Positions 35,079 to 45,329 are shown, counted from the stretch's first letter. The stretch is DNA of 64,000 nucleotides from Tillandsia leiboldiana (GCA_029204045.2 CM055080.1:10046838-10110837), one strand, 5' to 3'. Program-made: numbers and translations. Notes: generated by a model from the sequence alone, not told the origin.

Positions 35079-35392
35079 CAAAACGATAACAAATACAAAT
35101 GAGTTCATTAATTCCAAGTTATACCTAGTGTAAATGAAAGTGTGTATATATTTGTACGTACGTAAAAAATATTTAGCGAATTAAGCCGAACCAACCTCTC
35201 AAAGAAAAAGGCGAAAGGCGCGACGAACATGGCACCGACGACATTGCGATAAGCGAGGAGGACGAAGGGCTGCATCCCGCCATTCATGGCGATCTTTGAT
35301 AGGATGAGCATTCCCATAATAAAAAGTTGGATCGCTGCCATGCTCAACGGTAACAACACGTGCTCCAGCGTCCTCTCTTTCTGACTCTCCAT
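21554..35392 (-). CDS. WAT1-related (UMAMIT-type, EamA domain) transporter, gene A, 7 exons
   Basis: Predicted 351-aa membrane protein. Family members move auxin, amino acids or related small molecules across plasma or vacuolar membranes; substrate here is unknown. Exons: 35392-35196, 28911-28849, 27321-27205, 26854-26617, 24894-24736, 22311-22160, 21683-21554. Phases join exactly and all introns are GT-AG. The product has two EamA repeats (about residues 12-150 and 180-325) and hydrophobic segments expected to form ten helices. Family hallmarks are seen: QPFVLLAYRN (41-50), ALGLYYYGLRDT (91-102), NLIPIVTFIIAVILR, LQLLTIIYS-like end of exon 5 (QLLTIIYS), RRGPTYPSMFNSLS in exon 6, and the C-terminal LYAFLWGKGKE. 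Length matches the family norm of about 350-390. Intron 1 is 6.3 kb, unusually long. Exon joins are inferred, not transcript-based. Confidence 0.88.
22022..22054. repeat. Poly(A) tract in gene A intron 6
   Basis: A run of A bases (T on the gene strand) inside the sixth intron. It carries no other recognisable signal. Confidence 0.6.
22801..23428. mobile_element. hAT-like non-autonomous element in gene A intron 5
   Basis: The left end is ACGGATGTAATGTGTGCCGG and the right end reads CGGCCCGTTTTACATCCCTAA, giving inverted GGGATGTAA termini with GC-rich subterminal GGGCCGGGCC repeats. Flanking GAGTAGGT (22793-22800) and TAGTAGGT (23429-23436) agree in 7 of 8 bases, the target-duplication length of hAT elements. 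The 628-bp element is GC-rich at both ends and AT-rich inside. It has no transposase. Confidence 0.65.
23560..24300. repeat. AT-only low-complexity block (AAATTT-type)
   Basis: About 600 bp built from AAATTT, TTTAAA and TTTTGAA words, bounded by GTTTGGCAACAAAAAAA-like sequence on the left and poly(A) on the right. Similar blocks lie at 27715-28110 and 46940-47480. The 27.7-kb block has outer words GTTTGATAACTT and TGTCAAACAACTT that are inverted copies, so these may be MITEs with simple interiors. Confidence 0.45.
24361..24632. mobile_element. Small MITEs with GCTATATGTACACCCCG ends
   Basis: One complete hairpin (about 24484-24632) has arms GTACATCATACACCCCCACC and GGTGGGGGCGTATGATATAC. It is preceded by a partial direct copy (24361-24480). 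Both contain GACTTCAGAGGTCACTTGAC. No coding capacity. They lie in gene A intron 5. Confidence 0.55.
26280..26609. repeat. Hairpin element bracketed by (TA)n in gene A intron 4
   Basis: (TA)n at 26280-26332 and 26583-26609 encloses an inverted repeat (26335-26582). Its outer arms are GTTGGGCTGGAATGCTATTG and CAATAGCATTCCAGCCCAAC; inner arms include GATCGCATTGAGATTTGTGC and GCACAAATCTCAATGCGATC. It is closely related to 19394-19632. The right side lies eight bases from the 5' splice site after exon 4 (26617), so exon 4 is followed almost at once by a hairpin. Confidence 0.8.
28262..28725. repeat. Inverted-repeat element in gene A intron 2
   Basis: Arms of about 90 bp: the left includes TTTAATTTACCCCTCTTATT and CCCTTCATACGTTCCACCGT; the right includes the inverted TTGGAACGTAAGAAGGATAG and AGAGAGGTAAATCTAAAAAC. 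The arms are clearly diverged. No transposase or clear target duplication was found. Confidence 0.5.
29588..30424. mobile_element. CATAGTTAGTTAATT inverted-repeat element(s) in gene A intron 1
   Basis: CATAGTTAGTTAATTCGCGA begins at 30037 and the inverted end AATTAACTAACTATGG lies at 30409-30424. A second start of the same kind is at 29590. A CACTA-type element (29778-30035) separates the two, so either two copies abut or one was duplicated. The interior repeats words such as CGAATTATTCACGAATTA. No coding capacity. Confidence 0.55.
29778..30035. mobile_element. Miniature CACTA element, GCA target duplication
   Basis: 258 bp. The left terminus is CACTACAACAAAATTAGG and the right terminus is its inverted copy CCTAATTTTGTTGTAGTG; about 22 of 23 terminal bases pair. 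The 3-bp duplication GCA (29775-29777 and 30036-30038) is exact and of the length typical for CACTA elements. The interior carries two partial copies of ACAAAATTAGGTTA. There is no coding region, so it needs a transposase from elsewhere. It lies in gene A intron 1. Confidence 0.85.
30477..30528. repeat. (TA)n microsatellite
   Basis: About 26 TA units in gene A intron 1, beside the CATAGTTAGTTAATT element. Confidence 0.95.
30902..31391 (-). mobile_element. TRIM copy 2 (in gene A intron 1)
   Basis: Two LTR-like repeats (30902-31050 and about 31239-31391) share CAGCCCAAAATA and ATAATCTCTTATAAAT. The interior contains the PBS-like GCTCTAATACTA and the polypurine-side CTCCCTCCGTTTAAAT. Orientation is the same as copy 1 and as the host gene. 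Confidence 0.7.
32178..32638 (-). mobile_element. TRIM copy 3 (in gene A intron 1)
   Basis: LTR-like repeats at 32178-32320 and 32493-32638. The first ends TGTGGGATTATTGGGGTGTC and is followed by CAGACTTCTCCGTTTAAATC, the polypurine tract when read on the minus strand. The PBS side is partly deleted (CGGACTATATAATGACCC). Same orientation as the other copies. Confidence 0.7.
34148..34595. repeat. (TA)n and long hairpin element in gene A intron 1
   Basis: (TA)n at 34148-34176 is followed by an inverted repeat (34177-34590). The left arm includes GAATTTCTGAATTGACGATC and GTTAGATTTAATCTAAAAAA; the right arm includes TAGATTAAATCTACCGAAAT and GATCATCGATTCGAAAGTTT. The (CT)n tract to the right starts near 34592. 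It is related to 20630-21175. Confidence 0.55.
34770..35077. repeat. Microsatellites (TA)n(GA)n flanking a small hairpin
   Basis: (TA)n at 34770-34838 with (GA)n to 34862, then a ~150-bp unit (34862-35012) of the TATACTTTTAAAAGTACAA hairpin family, then (TA)n at 35013-35077. The second tract ends only about 120 bp from the exon 1 donor site of gene A. Confidence 0.7.
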
Positions 35393-35515
35393 CTCTCCCT
35401 TTTCCGCGGGGGAGAGAGAGAAAGAGAGTGGACTAAGGGATAAGAGAGGGGAGATTGATGAGGATTATGGTAGAGAGAAAGAGAGATGTGGGTTGTTAGG
35501 GTTTGTATAGAGTTT
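35393..35515 (-). promoter_or_regulatory. Putative core promoter and CT-rich 5' UTR of gene A
   Basis: On the gene strand, a TATA-like CTATACAAA (35502-35510) lies about 110 bases before the ATG. Between them is a pyrimidine-rich tract with CTCTCTTTCTCTCT words, as in many plant 5' UTRs. The start codon context is GAGAGATGG. This is motif-based; no start site data exist. Confidence 0.35.
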
Positions 35516-36557
35516 TGAATAGAGGGCATATGTTAAAAAAAAGGAGGAAGGGTTAATTAGGGCTTGCAAAGTGTTTGGATAGTTGCAAGATGAAGAAGAA
35601 TTAGTGATAGTTACACGTGTAACTAATTGCTATGTTGTTTATTAATTATGTAATTATGTAGAGACTTTAAAAATTCAAATTCCAATTCGAATCCAAATCC
35701 AACTATTAAAGTCAAAATTCAAATTCGAATCATACTCGTAAAAGTACAAAATTATCAATATTGATAGATTTTTAATGTTTAAATAAAATAATGTGTTGTT
35801 AGGATGATAGTGAGCCTCTTGGGTTAAGTGAGTGGTTGGTAGAATAGAATAATCTAAGAGTGAAAATTAATCAAAGAAATAGATCTAACGGTAGAAAACT
35901 TAAAAGCACAAATTATTCGGTACTTGTACAAATATAATAGCCAGACTTCTCGAATGACATAAATTTTAAAAATTCATATTCAAATCCAAATCCAAAAATC
36001 AGAACTCGAAACAATTATTTTTTATTTATCATATTTCAAAATATATTATATTAAATCTAATTTTTTAAAATATAAATTCAAATATTATATCAAACATATA
36101 TAGTATATATTATATTTATAATATAAAATTTATTTGGACAAAATCACATGCGAATTCAAATTAGTCGTATTTTAAATTTTTTACATTTGTATTCAATGAA
36201 AACTAAATTTATCTCATTCGGATCCTAATTTTAATAAAATTTTAAATATCTGTATCCGTTAACATTGGAGAGTCACGCAGTCAACGCTTGTTTGTTCAGT
36301 TGCTCTTCTTGGCGCATGCGTAGGGATATTGAAAAAGTGAGGGCCAAAAAACAAAAAATAATAATAATAAAAATAATAATAATAAATGAGGGAGAGAAGA
36401 AATGTGGTATGACCGGGTGCGCCGTGCACCCCGCTTTAAAATTCGTGTTACAGAAGTTATAAAGTCAAAATAAAATTCATTTAATAGATGTAACATTAAT
36501 TCAAAGCAAAAGTAAATAGTCCAAGTGTACATGTTCATTTAAAAATTGATTTGAATA
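35516..36557. other. Intergenic region upstream of gene A, no gene seen
   Basis: AT-rich. It contains one half of a GCTATCGATAGC-type hairpin (35790-35945, TTAGGATGATAGTGAGCCTC to TCGGTACTTGTAC). An (ATA)n run occurs near 36357-36385. Nothing coding is supported. Confidence 0.5.
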
Positions 36558-36901
36558 TTTTTGGTCAATTTTTGTTTTTATCACTTAGAATGATTTGAAT
36601 TTGAGCAAGAATTAATATTTCAACCACATTACAAACCGAGTACAAATATAAAAAACATTATTTTTTAATAATTTAAATATTTTAGAAAAAAATAACTGTT
36701 TATTGATTTGATTCATACAAAATTTTTATTATTATTAATTTTTTCATATGAACGAAATAAATAGTTTGCAAAAAAAAAAAAAATAAATAAATTATTCTAT
36801 TATTTTAATTTAATTACATTCCAAATTAAATTATTGCATATATATATATATATAATTACATTCCAAATTATATTATTGACGCGTAAATTATTATAACTAT
36901 T
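36558..36901. repeat. Third, diverged copy of the 0.64-kb repeat (left part)
   Basis: Matches the start of the duplicated segment at 636 and 41070: TTTTTATCACTTAG, TTTAATAATTTAAATATTTT and TTCTATTATTTTAATTTAAT recur in order. The match resumes beyond the LINE at 39946 (AGTAGCAATTTCTCGAACCT versus TCCTAATAATTTCTAGAACC near 1135). The LINE therefore inserted into this repeat. Confidence 0.5.
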
Positions 36902-39900
36902 TTTTTTTGATTAAACAGGGTGTAACCCTATTTGAGTAAAAAAGCGTACAAAAGTAAGTCACAACAAATGAACGCCACCAGCAGCTAGAAATCGACGAAA
37001 GCAACAAAACGAGTGGCAGTGGAGAAAACACAACATCCAACTCAGCAACAGCATACCCTACAAAGAGCCAGCTACTAATTATAACACTACACCCATCATC
37101 GGACCCAGACTAACCGAGTTTAGTAGACCCGAAGAATGGGACTGAAGACAAAGCTAAGAGCCCTCCCCCAATTCGATGAGCAGCAAGCTCTCATTGATGA
37201 AGAGTGAAATGATTCCAGGGAAATATCAGATCCAAAGGTCCGAAACGGTTAAAACAGAGTGTCCCCCAATTAATGGATAGTAAAGAAGAAGATAAAGGCA
37301 CTCCAGATACCTTGGAATAAAAGAACTCCAAAGACAACAACCAGTCACAATTGGAACCCCCCTCTCAGCGCGCATGTGGAGAAAGGGAGACCTTCCTTTG
37401 ATGAGACTTACCTTTCCCAAGTGACTTTCATAAGTGAGGAAAAGCTGCATGATCTAAATCAGATGATAACCCCGAAGCTGTAACGATTTCAAGTAGAAGA
37501 CCCAGGAAGCAGCAGATGACTAGGCAAGCAACGTTAACATTTTCAAATAGCGCTAGCCGATATGCAGAATGGGAACAACAGAGTTTTATTATTTTTATTT
37601 TTTTTTTTTTTGAGTCACGCAGACGTAGAGAGAACCGGTCACTCTCAACACCAGTTTGCTGCAGTAGTGAAGAAAAGCCAGATAAGAGAGAACCCTCCAA
37701 TGCGATCCTATAGCAGCAAAACGGAAGCAGCTGCACCAACAAAAAGATGGTCTGCAATCAAAAGGTGGAAGAAACACCAAGTCTTATAGAACCCGAACCA
37801 GAATCAGAGACCAATCGTGGTCAGAGAATGGCTCCAAAAAGCGCTTGAGACCCCCCTCCATTGCTAAATCAATGCTCAAGGCATGTCTGACCAGGAGAGC
37901 GAAAATGGGTCCACGACACCCCAGGGAAGGCAAGAAACCACTTGAAAAAATAGAGAATGAACACCCTTGAAGCCCGGCCGATACTCGAAGAAGCTCGAAG
38001 CTAGCCTGTGGAAAAGAGAGAGAAGTGAAAGATCCCCGGAGTGTTAACTAGGAGGTCCCCTAAAAGCTAAATTCCAAAGATTTAAGGTATCAATAATTCT
38101 TGATGTGCAGGTGGCAGACTGAGAAGAGCTATTAGTGAAGATACGCCTGTTGCGTTCAGTCCAAAGCTCCCAACAAGAGGCGGCAAATAAGAGATCAAAG
38201 TACATTTTATATCGACCCTCCAGAGTCGTCCTCGCTCTCCTCCATCTACTCGCAAGATCCCCCGAGTAGTTAAGGAGCCTATAACAGGTGAGTGGCCAAC
38301 GGTGAAGTAACTCCTCCCAGACAGATCTCGCATACTTGCAATAAAAGAAGAGGTGGTCCAAATTTTCGTCTCTTTCACAGCAGTTGAAGCAAATAGAAGG
38401 TCCAGCCCAGCCCCTTTTAGAAAGAAGCTCAGCAGTCAGTAGCCTGTAGCGAGCTGCAATCCACAGAAAGATTTTTGTCTTGAGCGGCATCCGAATTTCC
38501 CACAGATAAAGAATCTTAGTGTCATTCACCCCGTCAAAAGAGATGTAGTTGTAGGCAGACTTGGTTGAGAAAATCCCGCTATTGCTCCATCTCCAATAAA
38601 TCAAGTCGTCGGCGTTAGAGAGATGAGAGCTATTAACCACAGCCATCAGGGTGGAGAACTCACGCCGAGCCTCCGGGCAGAGATTACCAAGAAAACCCAA
38701 ATCGGTCCGGGATCCGAATCGACGGAACCAATTACAAACCGAGAGGTGTTTGAGAGGAGCCGCAGCAAAAAGAAAAGGGAATCGATTGCGTAACGCCGAG
38801 TCACCACTCCAGCGCGCATTCCAGAAAGACGTCGCCTTACCATTCCCGATTGAAAAGGAGGTGGAAGAAATGAAGAAAGGGACATTAGCATGCATATCCT
38901 TCCAAATCTGACAACAACCGGCCGGCGATGCCCTAGCAGTAAACGGTGGCCTATGGGAGTAGTGTTTCCAAGTCAGGAGACGCACCCAAGGGAGCGCCTT
39001 AGATAAGTGGAAAGACCATAGACCTTTCAAAAGCAGAGCAGAGTTGGAATTGCGGAGATTGCGGATGCCCAAACCCCCGAATTTAATCGGGCGACATACG
39101 TGCTCCCATTTAACCAGACAATGAAAGCCGCTGTTTAAAGTTTTCCCCTTCCAGAAGAAGTCCCGGCGGATCTTATCGATCGATTTAATAACCCAATTAG
39201 GGAGAGAGAAGGCAGAGCAGAAGAAGGTCGGAATGGAGGAGAGAACCGAGTTTAAAAGCACCAAACGCCCCCCCCTAGATAGCAGAAGGCCCTTCCACCC
39301 CGCAAGTCGCTTATCCAGTTTCTCGATGATAGGGAGGAAATCCGATTTGCGCAATGCCTTGGGTGATAAAGGTAAACCCAAATATTTTAAAGGGAAACCA
39401 TGAGTAGGGCAGCCGAAGAATGATGCGAGAGCTTCGGAGTCGGAGCTCGGCAGATTAATCGAAGAGATGGAACTTTTGTCATAATTGATCTTAAGGCCCG
39501 AGGTCTCCGTGAAGGCCTCCAAAATGAGTTTAATGACCCTCGCCGATCTATCAGAACCATCGAAGAAGATGAGGAGGTCATCTGCGAATTGGAGGGTATG
39601 GACAATTTCGTTACCAATGCCCACCGAAGGGAGGTCGTGAGAAATAGATACCGCCTGCAGCATTCTGAATAACACGTCAATGCAAAGAATGAACAGTAGC
39701 GGGGACAGAGGATCGCCCTGACGCAGTCCGCGCTTACACGGGAAGGGGGTGCCCGGTAAACCATTAAGTAGGACTGCCGTACTGGACGAGTGAAGCAGAG
39801 CCATAATCCACCCAATCCACTTGGATCCAAAACCCCTGGCCAAAAGCAAATCGTGCAAGAAAGCCCAATCGACGTGGTCGAAGGCTCTTTCGAAGTCAAT

Positions 39901-39920
39901 CTTAAGAACCGCCGCTTTTT
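36902..39920 (-). mobile_element. 5'-truncated plant L1-type LINE
   Basis: A ~3.0-kb non-LTR element on the minus strand. It ends in a short A tail (T run at 36900-36908) and is flanked by a perfect 15-bp target duplication ATTATTATAACTATT (36887-36901 and 39931-39945). About 10 extra bases of similar sequence (39921-39930) lie between the 5' break and the duplication. The 5' end is cut inside the reverse transcriptase, so the endonuclease and upstream ORF are missing. The non-coding 3' part is about 1.1 kb long. Truncation during reverse transcription is the usual cause. Confidence 0.9.
38044..39918 (-). pseudogene. LINE ORF2 remnant: reverse transcriptase (C-terminal part) and zinc-finger (zf-RVT) region
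   Basis: The frame is open from the truncation point (about 39918) to a stop at 38044, about 624 codons, with no internal stop but no start codon. Motifs from the N-terminal end: KIDFERAFDHVDW (first catalytic Asp), RQGDPLSPLLF, then FADD (39577-39588), the catalytic pair, and LKYLGLPLS. The C-terminal part has the zf-RVT pattern MPLKTKIFLW and CFNCCERDENLDHLFFYC. Endonuclease and the first palm/finger motifs are missing, so it cannot move on its own. The intact frame suggests a not very old insertion. Confidence 0.88.
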
Positions 39921-39945
39921 TATTATAACTATTATTATAACTATT

Positions 39946-41060
39946 ATTTTTGAAAAAGAATGAATAATTTTTAGTAGCAATTTCTCGAACCTAAATATGA
40001 CGAGAAAGGGATTTGGAATTGAGTTAAAATCAAAATCGAATTCAAACTAAAAACTTCCACAAAGATGACAAATATATTTTTTACATTTAAAAATTGAAAA
40101 ACTAAATTTAGAACACATGAAAAGTGATACAAAAGAAAAAAGGGAATGTTGTTATTTCGAAATTTTTATTTCTAGTTCGAAATATATTTCATTTCCATTT
40201 TTTTTTTTTTTTTAGGATAAGACTCCAACCTAGGTTGATAAGAAGGATGACTCCAACCTACTTTTTAGGTTGATAAGAAGGATTCAAACCAACGATCTAA
40301 AATATTTAAACTCAATTATTATTACTAGTGTTCATAGTCTTTTATAAATCCAGTCATATCTCCACTCATCCGATGTGGGATTATTAGGGTGTCACAAACT
40401 CCTTTCGTTTAGGCCTGACATCCTCGCTAGCTTTGTCATTCAGATCTTGGTATAGCCCGTCACTTTATCTTTCAGATCCGGTCCACTAGCAATAATAACT
40501 CGTTGGATCTAAATCATCAGTCAAAAATATTTAAGCTCAATTATTATTATTTAGGTCCATGATTTCTTATAAATCCAACCACAATTTTATTGCAATTTAA
40601 TATGAGATTATTGGGATGTCACAAGGACACACCGATCACACTTAAGGAGCTCGACTATAGTGCTCACGGTATTATAAACTGCAATCTTACTCAATTTATT
40701 AGAATCATCAAACTCAATAGAAACTTGGACCTAATAAATAGCCAACTACTTTTATAATTAAGAAAACTCCCAATTGAATTGAAAAGCTTTTTTTGATTTA
40801 AGATATTTTGTATAGGATTAAATTTATATTTATGGGTAGTACCTGTAGTATCTTAACGTTACAACTTAATTGGTCTCTGCACATTTTATTTAATTACTAT
40901 TGTTTTTCCTTTTAAAGAAATTTTCTAGTTTAGAATAACTTTTTTATCCTTTGGAAGTTTGTTAAACTTAATTTAGATTTCTTTTTATAATTCAGATTTT
41001 TTATTTATGTATTTTCATTCAGATTATATATATATATATGGTATTCTAAATTTTACATAC
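39946..41060. other. Intergenic DNA with TRIM and repeat remnants
   Basis: Begins with the right part of the diverged 0.64-kb repeat. Near 40216-40285 a unit GACTCCAACCTA...GTTGATAAGAAGGAT is duplicated in tandem. TRIM copy 4 lies at 40280-40622. 40625-40745 resembles 1440-1620 (AAGGAGCTCGACTATAGTGC; ACTGCAATCTTACTCAATTT). No gene is seen. Confidence 0.5.
40280..40622 (-). mobile_element. TRIM copy 4, internally deleted
   Basis: LTR-like repeats at 40280-40402 (5' part missing) and 40478-40622. The interior is short: the PBS side is deleted, going straight from TTTATCTTTCAGATCC to GGTCCACTAGCAATAATAAC. The polypurine side CAAACTCCTTTCGTTTAG is kept. Same orientation as the other copies. Confidence 0.65.
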
Positions 41061-41319
41061 TCTTGGTTTTCGTTTTTATCACTTAGGTGATTTGAATTTT
41101 TGTAAGAATATTTTAATCGAATTTTAATTATATTGAATATAAATATTAAAAATATTGTTCTTTAATAATTTAAATTTTTTGAAGAAAAACAATTATTTAT
41201 TTATTTGATTTCTACAAGATTTTTAATATTATTAATTTTTTTAAATAAACAAAATGGATAGCATGCTAAAAAAATAATTTTATTCTACTATTTTAATTTA
41301 ATTGCATCCAAAATAAATT

Positions 41320-41357
<38 letters not shown>

Positions 41358-43288
41358 CAGTTTGTGCATTGTGACAATACAAATTGTATTATTTATTTAT
41401 TTATTACCATAAAATTTAGAGCAAAGATTTACAATAATTCTTATTTATTGTAAAAAGTTATTAATTATACAGTATTTATTATTGATAAAAAAATAAATTT
41501 CTCCTAATAATTTCTAGAACCCAAATGTGATGTGAATTTTTTAGGATAAGACTCCAAGTTACTTTCTTTTTTATTTTAACCAATTTGAGAATAATTAGGA
41601 ATACGGTTATGCACCTACACTTTAGTCACTATTAAGCCCACACAAAAAGACAATGAGATGTTCACCTCTCCAAACATCCAAATGTTAATACAACATCACT
41701 CGCTCTAATACCACTTGTAGTTCATAAATATTAACAAATTATTCTAAAAGCATGTGTTGATAGAAAGAACGTATAGTTAAGGAACTCTTGATTTAATTTA
41801 ATTCATCTGAACGTTGAGTCTATTGTTAAGCCTCTTATTATTAGGTGTATTGTGGACTCCAGTCTTACTGATCAATTTATTGGACTCGCCAAATTCAACT
41901 TATTAATCGAATTTATTATCATAGGACAAAGATATGGAACTAATAAGTACATAAAATGTCTAGCATTATCGATAGCATAGTAGCCGTATTCATATATATG
42001 AACTAGGTTACTATACTATTAATAGTACCAATTTGTTTGAGGTAAAAAAAATTATATAAAAAAAAGGGGGAAAGATTATGGTTGGTCCGTAATATTGATT
42101 TGTCTGTATAAGTCCCGTATAAGCCCAAAACTTTTAACATATTAATAATTTTGGTCCAACAAATTTTAGTACAAGTTCAAACCATCTTAATAGATCATTT
42201 GCGAATACAAGCTTATATTTCTCATCAAATCACCGTCAATTTTTTTTGTTTACCAAACCAGTCGGATCCTATTTTTTGTGCCCAACGGGACTTACATTAT
42301 GGTAAACTTTTTGTTTAAAAATTCAATTTAAAAAAAAAAAATTATATTCAAATTGAATTTTGAATCTTGAATTTTGAATTTTCAATCAAATTTCAAAATA
42401 TTTTTCAACCGACTTATCCAAATTCATATTCAAATCTCCAACCAAATTTTAAAATATCTCTCAATTCAATTTTGAACTTTCCTCGTTAATCGTTCAATTT
42501 TGAAATTTGAACATATTCAATTTTGAAATTTAAAATTTGAAATTTAAATACAACCATACTTTCTCAATTTTGAACATATTCAATTTTAAAATTTGAAATT
42601 TAAAATTTAAATACAACCATACTTTCCCAAATTTGAACGTAACCCTACAATTTTGAAATTTGAAATTTAAAATTTAAACACAACCATACTTCCTCAAATT
42701 TGAACATAACCGTTCAATTTTGAAATTTGAACATATTCAATTTTGAAATTTGAAATTTGAAATTTAAATACAGCCATACTTCCTCAAATTTAAACATAAC
42801 ATATTCAATTTTGAAATTTAAATACAACCATACTTCCTCAAATTTGAACATAACCGTTCAATCTTGAAATTTGAACACATATTAAAATTTGAACATAATC
42901 GGTAAATTTTAAAATTCGAACATATTCAATTTTGAATTTTGAAATTTAAAATTTGAACATAACCATACTCCCTCAACATATTGAAATTTGAACATATCGT
43001 TCAATCTTGAAAATTTGTAATTTAAAATTTGAATATAACCATATTCTCGCAATATTGAAATTTGAACATAACATTTTAATTTTAAAATTCGAACATATTC
43101 AATTTTGAAAATTTGAAATTTGAAATTTGAAATTTGAATATAATAATTTCCTCAACGTATTCAAATTTTGAACCTCGTCTTTCCTCAACGAACCCACGCA
43201 CGTCTTTCCCTCAACAAACTGACATTTCCTCGCCAATCCCTAACAAATCCCAACAAACCCCACGCGATATTTCTCTGCCACTCCCCAC

Positions 43289-43301
43289 TATAAATAGAGG
43301 G
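43289..43301 (+). promoter_or_regulatory. TATA-box-like sequence in the 4.3-kb insertion
   Basis: CTATAAATAGAGG preceded by CCACTCCCCA, a good plant TATA match. It would drive transcription to the right. No coding region follows, only tandem arrays. Confidence 0.45.
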
Positions 43302-43324
43302 GATTTTTTTCTTTGGCAGGGTCT

Positions 43325-43790
43325 GAAAACTCCTCCCATATTCCCCGCAAAAAAAAATAACTCCTCCCATATTCCACCACAAAAAGAAAAACCCGTCCCA
43401 TATTCCACAAAAACTCCTCCCATATTCGACCACAAAAGAAAAACCCGTTCCATATTCCACCACAAAAAAAAAAATTTCCTCCCAGATTCCACCACAAAAA
43501 AAAAACTCCTCCCAGATTCCACCACAAAAAAAAAAAATTCCCCCCAGATTCCACCACAAAAAAAAAACTCCTCCCAGATTCCACCACATATTCCTCATCG
43601 CCACATCAAAAAAAAATATAGCACAACCGACTTCATCAACCCCTCCGATCAACTTCCTCAACCCCAAATATAGCACAACCGACTTCATCAACCCTTCCGA
43701 TCAACTTCATCAACCCCTCCGATCAACTTCATCAACCCCTCTGATCAACTTCATCAACCACTCCGATCGACTCCCTCAGCACCTCCGATC
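43325..43790. repeat. Two short tandem arrays
   Basis: 43325-43590 repeats CTCCTCCCAGATTCCACCAC plus an A run, at a period of about 30-35 bp and roughly eight copies. 43690-43790 repeats GATCAACTTCATCAACCCC at about 22 bp. The 179-codon plus-strand frame 43134-43673 only translates these repeats (PPQKK-type) and is not accepted as a gene. Confidence 0.75.
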
Positions 43791-43859
43791 GACTCGACTC
43801 CCTCATCCTCGGCCATATTATTCAGACGTATTTATCAGGTAAAAAAAATAAAAAAAAAT

Positions 43860-44139
43860 AACAAAAGAAAAAAAGAAATTCAATAAAGCTGGTTAGGAAC
43901 TCTAGAAAAAAAAGAAATTCAATAAAGCCGGTTAGGAACTCTCCGGACGCCCTAACTTTAGGCTCAAAAGAAAAAAAAAAAAAAAAAAAAGAAGAGAAAA
44001 AAAAATTCAATAAAGCCGGTTAGGATCTCTCCGGACGCCCTAACTTTAGGCTCAAAAGAAGAAAAAAAAAAAAAAAAAAAAAAAAATTCAATAAAGCCGG
44101 TTAGGACCTCTCCGGACGCCCTAACTTTAGGCTCAAAAG

Positions 44140-44180
<41 letters not shown>

Positions 44181-44995
44181 AATTCAATAAAGCTCCGGAC
44201 GCCCTAACTTTAGGCTCAAGAGAAAAAAAATAAAATTCAATAAAGCGGATTAGGACCTCTCCAGACGCCCTAACTTTAGGCTCAAAAGAAAAAAAAAATA
44301 AAAGAAGAAAAAAAAAAGAAAAAAAAAATAAAAGAAGAAAAAAAAAGAAATTTAATAAAGCCGGTTAGAACCTCTCCGGACGCCCTAACTTTAGGCTCAA
44401 GAGAAAAAAAATAAAATTCAATAAAGCCGGTTAGGACCTCTCCGGACGCCCAAACTTTAGACTCAAAAGAAAAAAAGAAATTCAATAAAGCCGGTTAGGA
44501 CATAAAGCCGGTTAGGACCTCTCCGGACGCCCAAACTTTAGACTCAAAAGAAAAAAAGAAATTCAATAAAGCCGGTTAGGACCTCTCCGGACCTCTCCGG
44601 ACGCCCTAACTTTAGGCTCTCGGGACGCCCTAACTTTAGACTCAAAAGAAAAAAGAAATTCAATAAAGCCGGTTAGGACATTTCCGGACGCCCTAACTTT
44701 AGGCTCAAAAGAAAAAAAAAAAAAAAAAAAAAAAAAAGAAATTCAATAAAGCCGGTTAGGACCTCTCCGGACGCACTAACTTTAGGCTCAAGAGAAAAAA
44801 AATAAAATTCAATAAAGCCGGTTAGAACCTCTCCGGACGCCCTAACTTTAGGCTCAAAAGAAAAAATAAAATTCAATAAAGCCGGTTAGGACCTCTCCGG
44901 AAGTCCTAACTTTAGGCTCAAAAGAAAAAAAGAAATTCAGTAAAGCCGGTTAAGACCTCTCCGGACTCTCTAATTTTAGGCTCATTCGAAAAAAA
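43860..44995. repeat. Minisatellite, AATTCAATAAAGCCGGTTAG units with A-run spacers
   Basis: Some 15 units, each ATTCAATAAAGCCGGTTAGG, then ACCTCTCCGGACGCCC, then TAACTTTAGGCTCAAAAG, separated by A-rich runs of 5 to 40 bases. Several units are truncated (44182, 44505) or have an internal duplication (44583-44635). Array period varies from about 55 to 95 bp because of the A runs. Confidence 0.9.
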
Positions 44996-45329
44996 AAAAA
45001 AAAAAAAAGAAATTTATTCGGACCCCACATCAAAATAAAACAACAGTATTCCTCCGGATCCCAAGATAAAATAAGGAATTTTCTTCGAACCCCAAATAAA
45101 ATAAAATAAAATGAGATATTGAAATAAATGAGAATTTCTTTGAATCCAGACAAAATTCAAATGAGTCATAATCAACTTGTAGCCTAAATCCAATTCAAAA
45201 AAGGACTAATAAATGAATTCAGTCATTTATTAAATAAGGCTCAACCCATATGCGGCCTCAAATGAAAATATGGCTCAGTCCATATATGGGTCCTAAATCC
45301 AGTGCAGATATAATATAAGCCGAGTAACA

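Noticed and set aside
36902..38043. Frames of 61-109 codons downstream of the LINE ORF
   Set aside because: They lie in the LINE 3' untranslated part, on both strands, and have no recognisable motif.
42340..43140. Possible gene upstream of the TATA box at 43289
   Set aside because: The sequence is an AAATTTGAACATA array with stops in all frames.
43134..43673. 179-codon plus-strand frame with PPQKK repeats
   Set aside because: It is only a translation of the CCCAGATTCCACCACAAA tandem array; no domain, and similar length frames exist on the other strand.
43860..44995. Possible CRISPR array (regular repeats with spacers)
   Set aside because: The spacers are A homopolymers, not unique sequence, the repeats are diverged, and the DNA is plant nuclear; it is a minisatellite.
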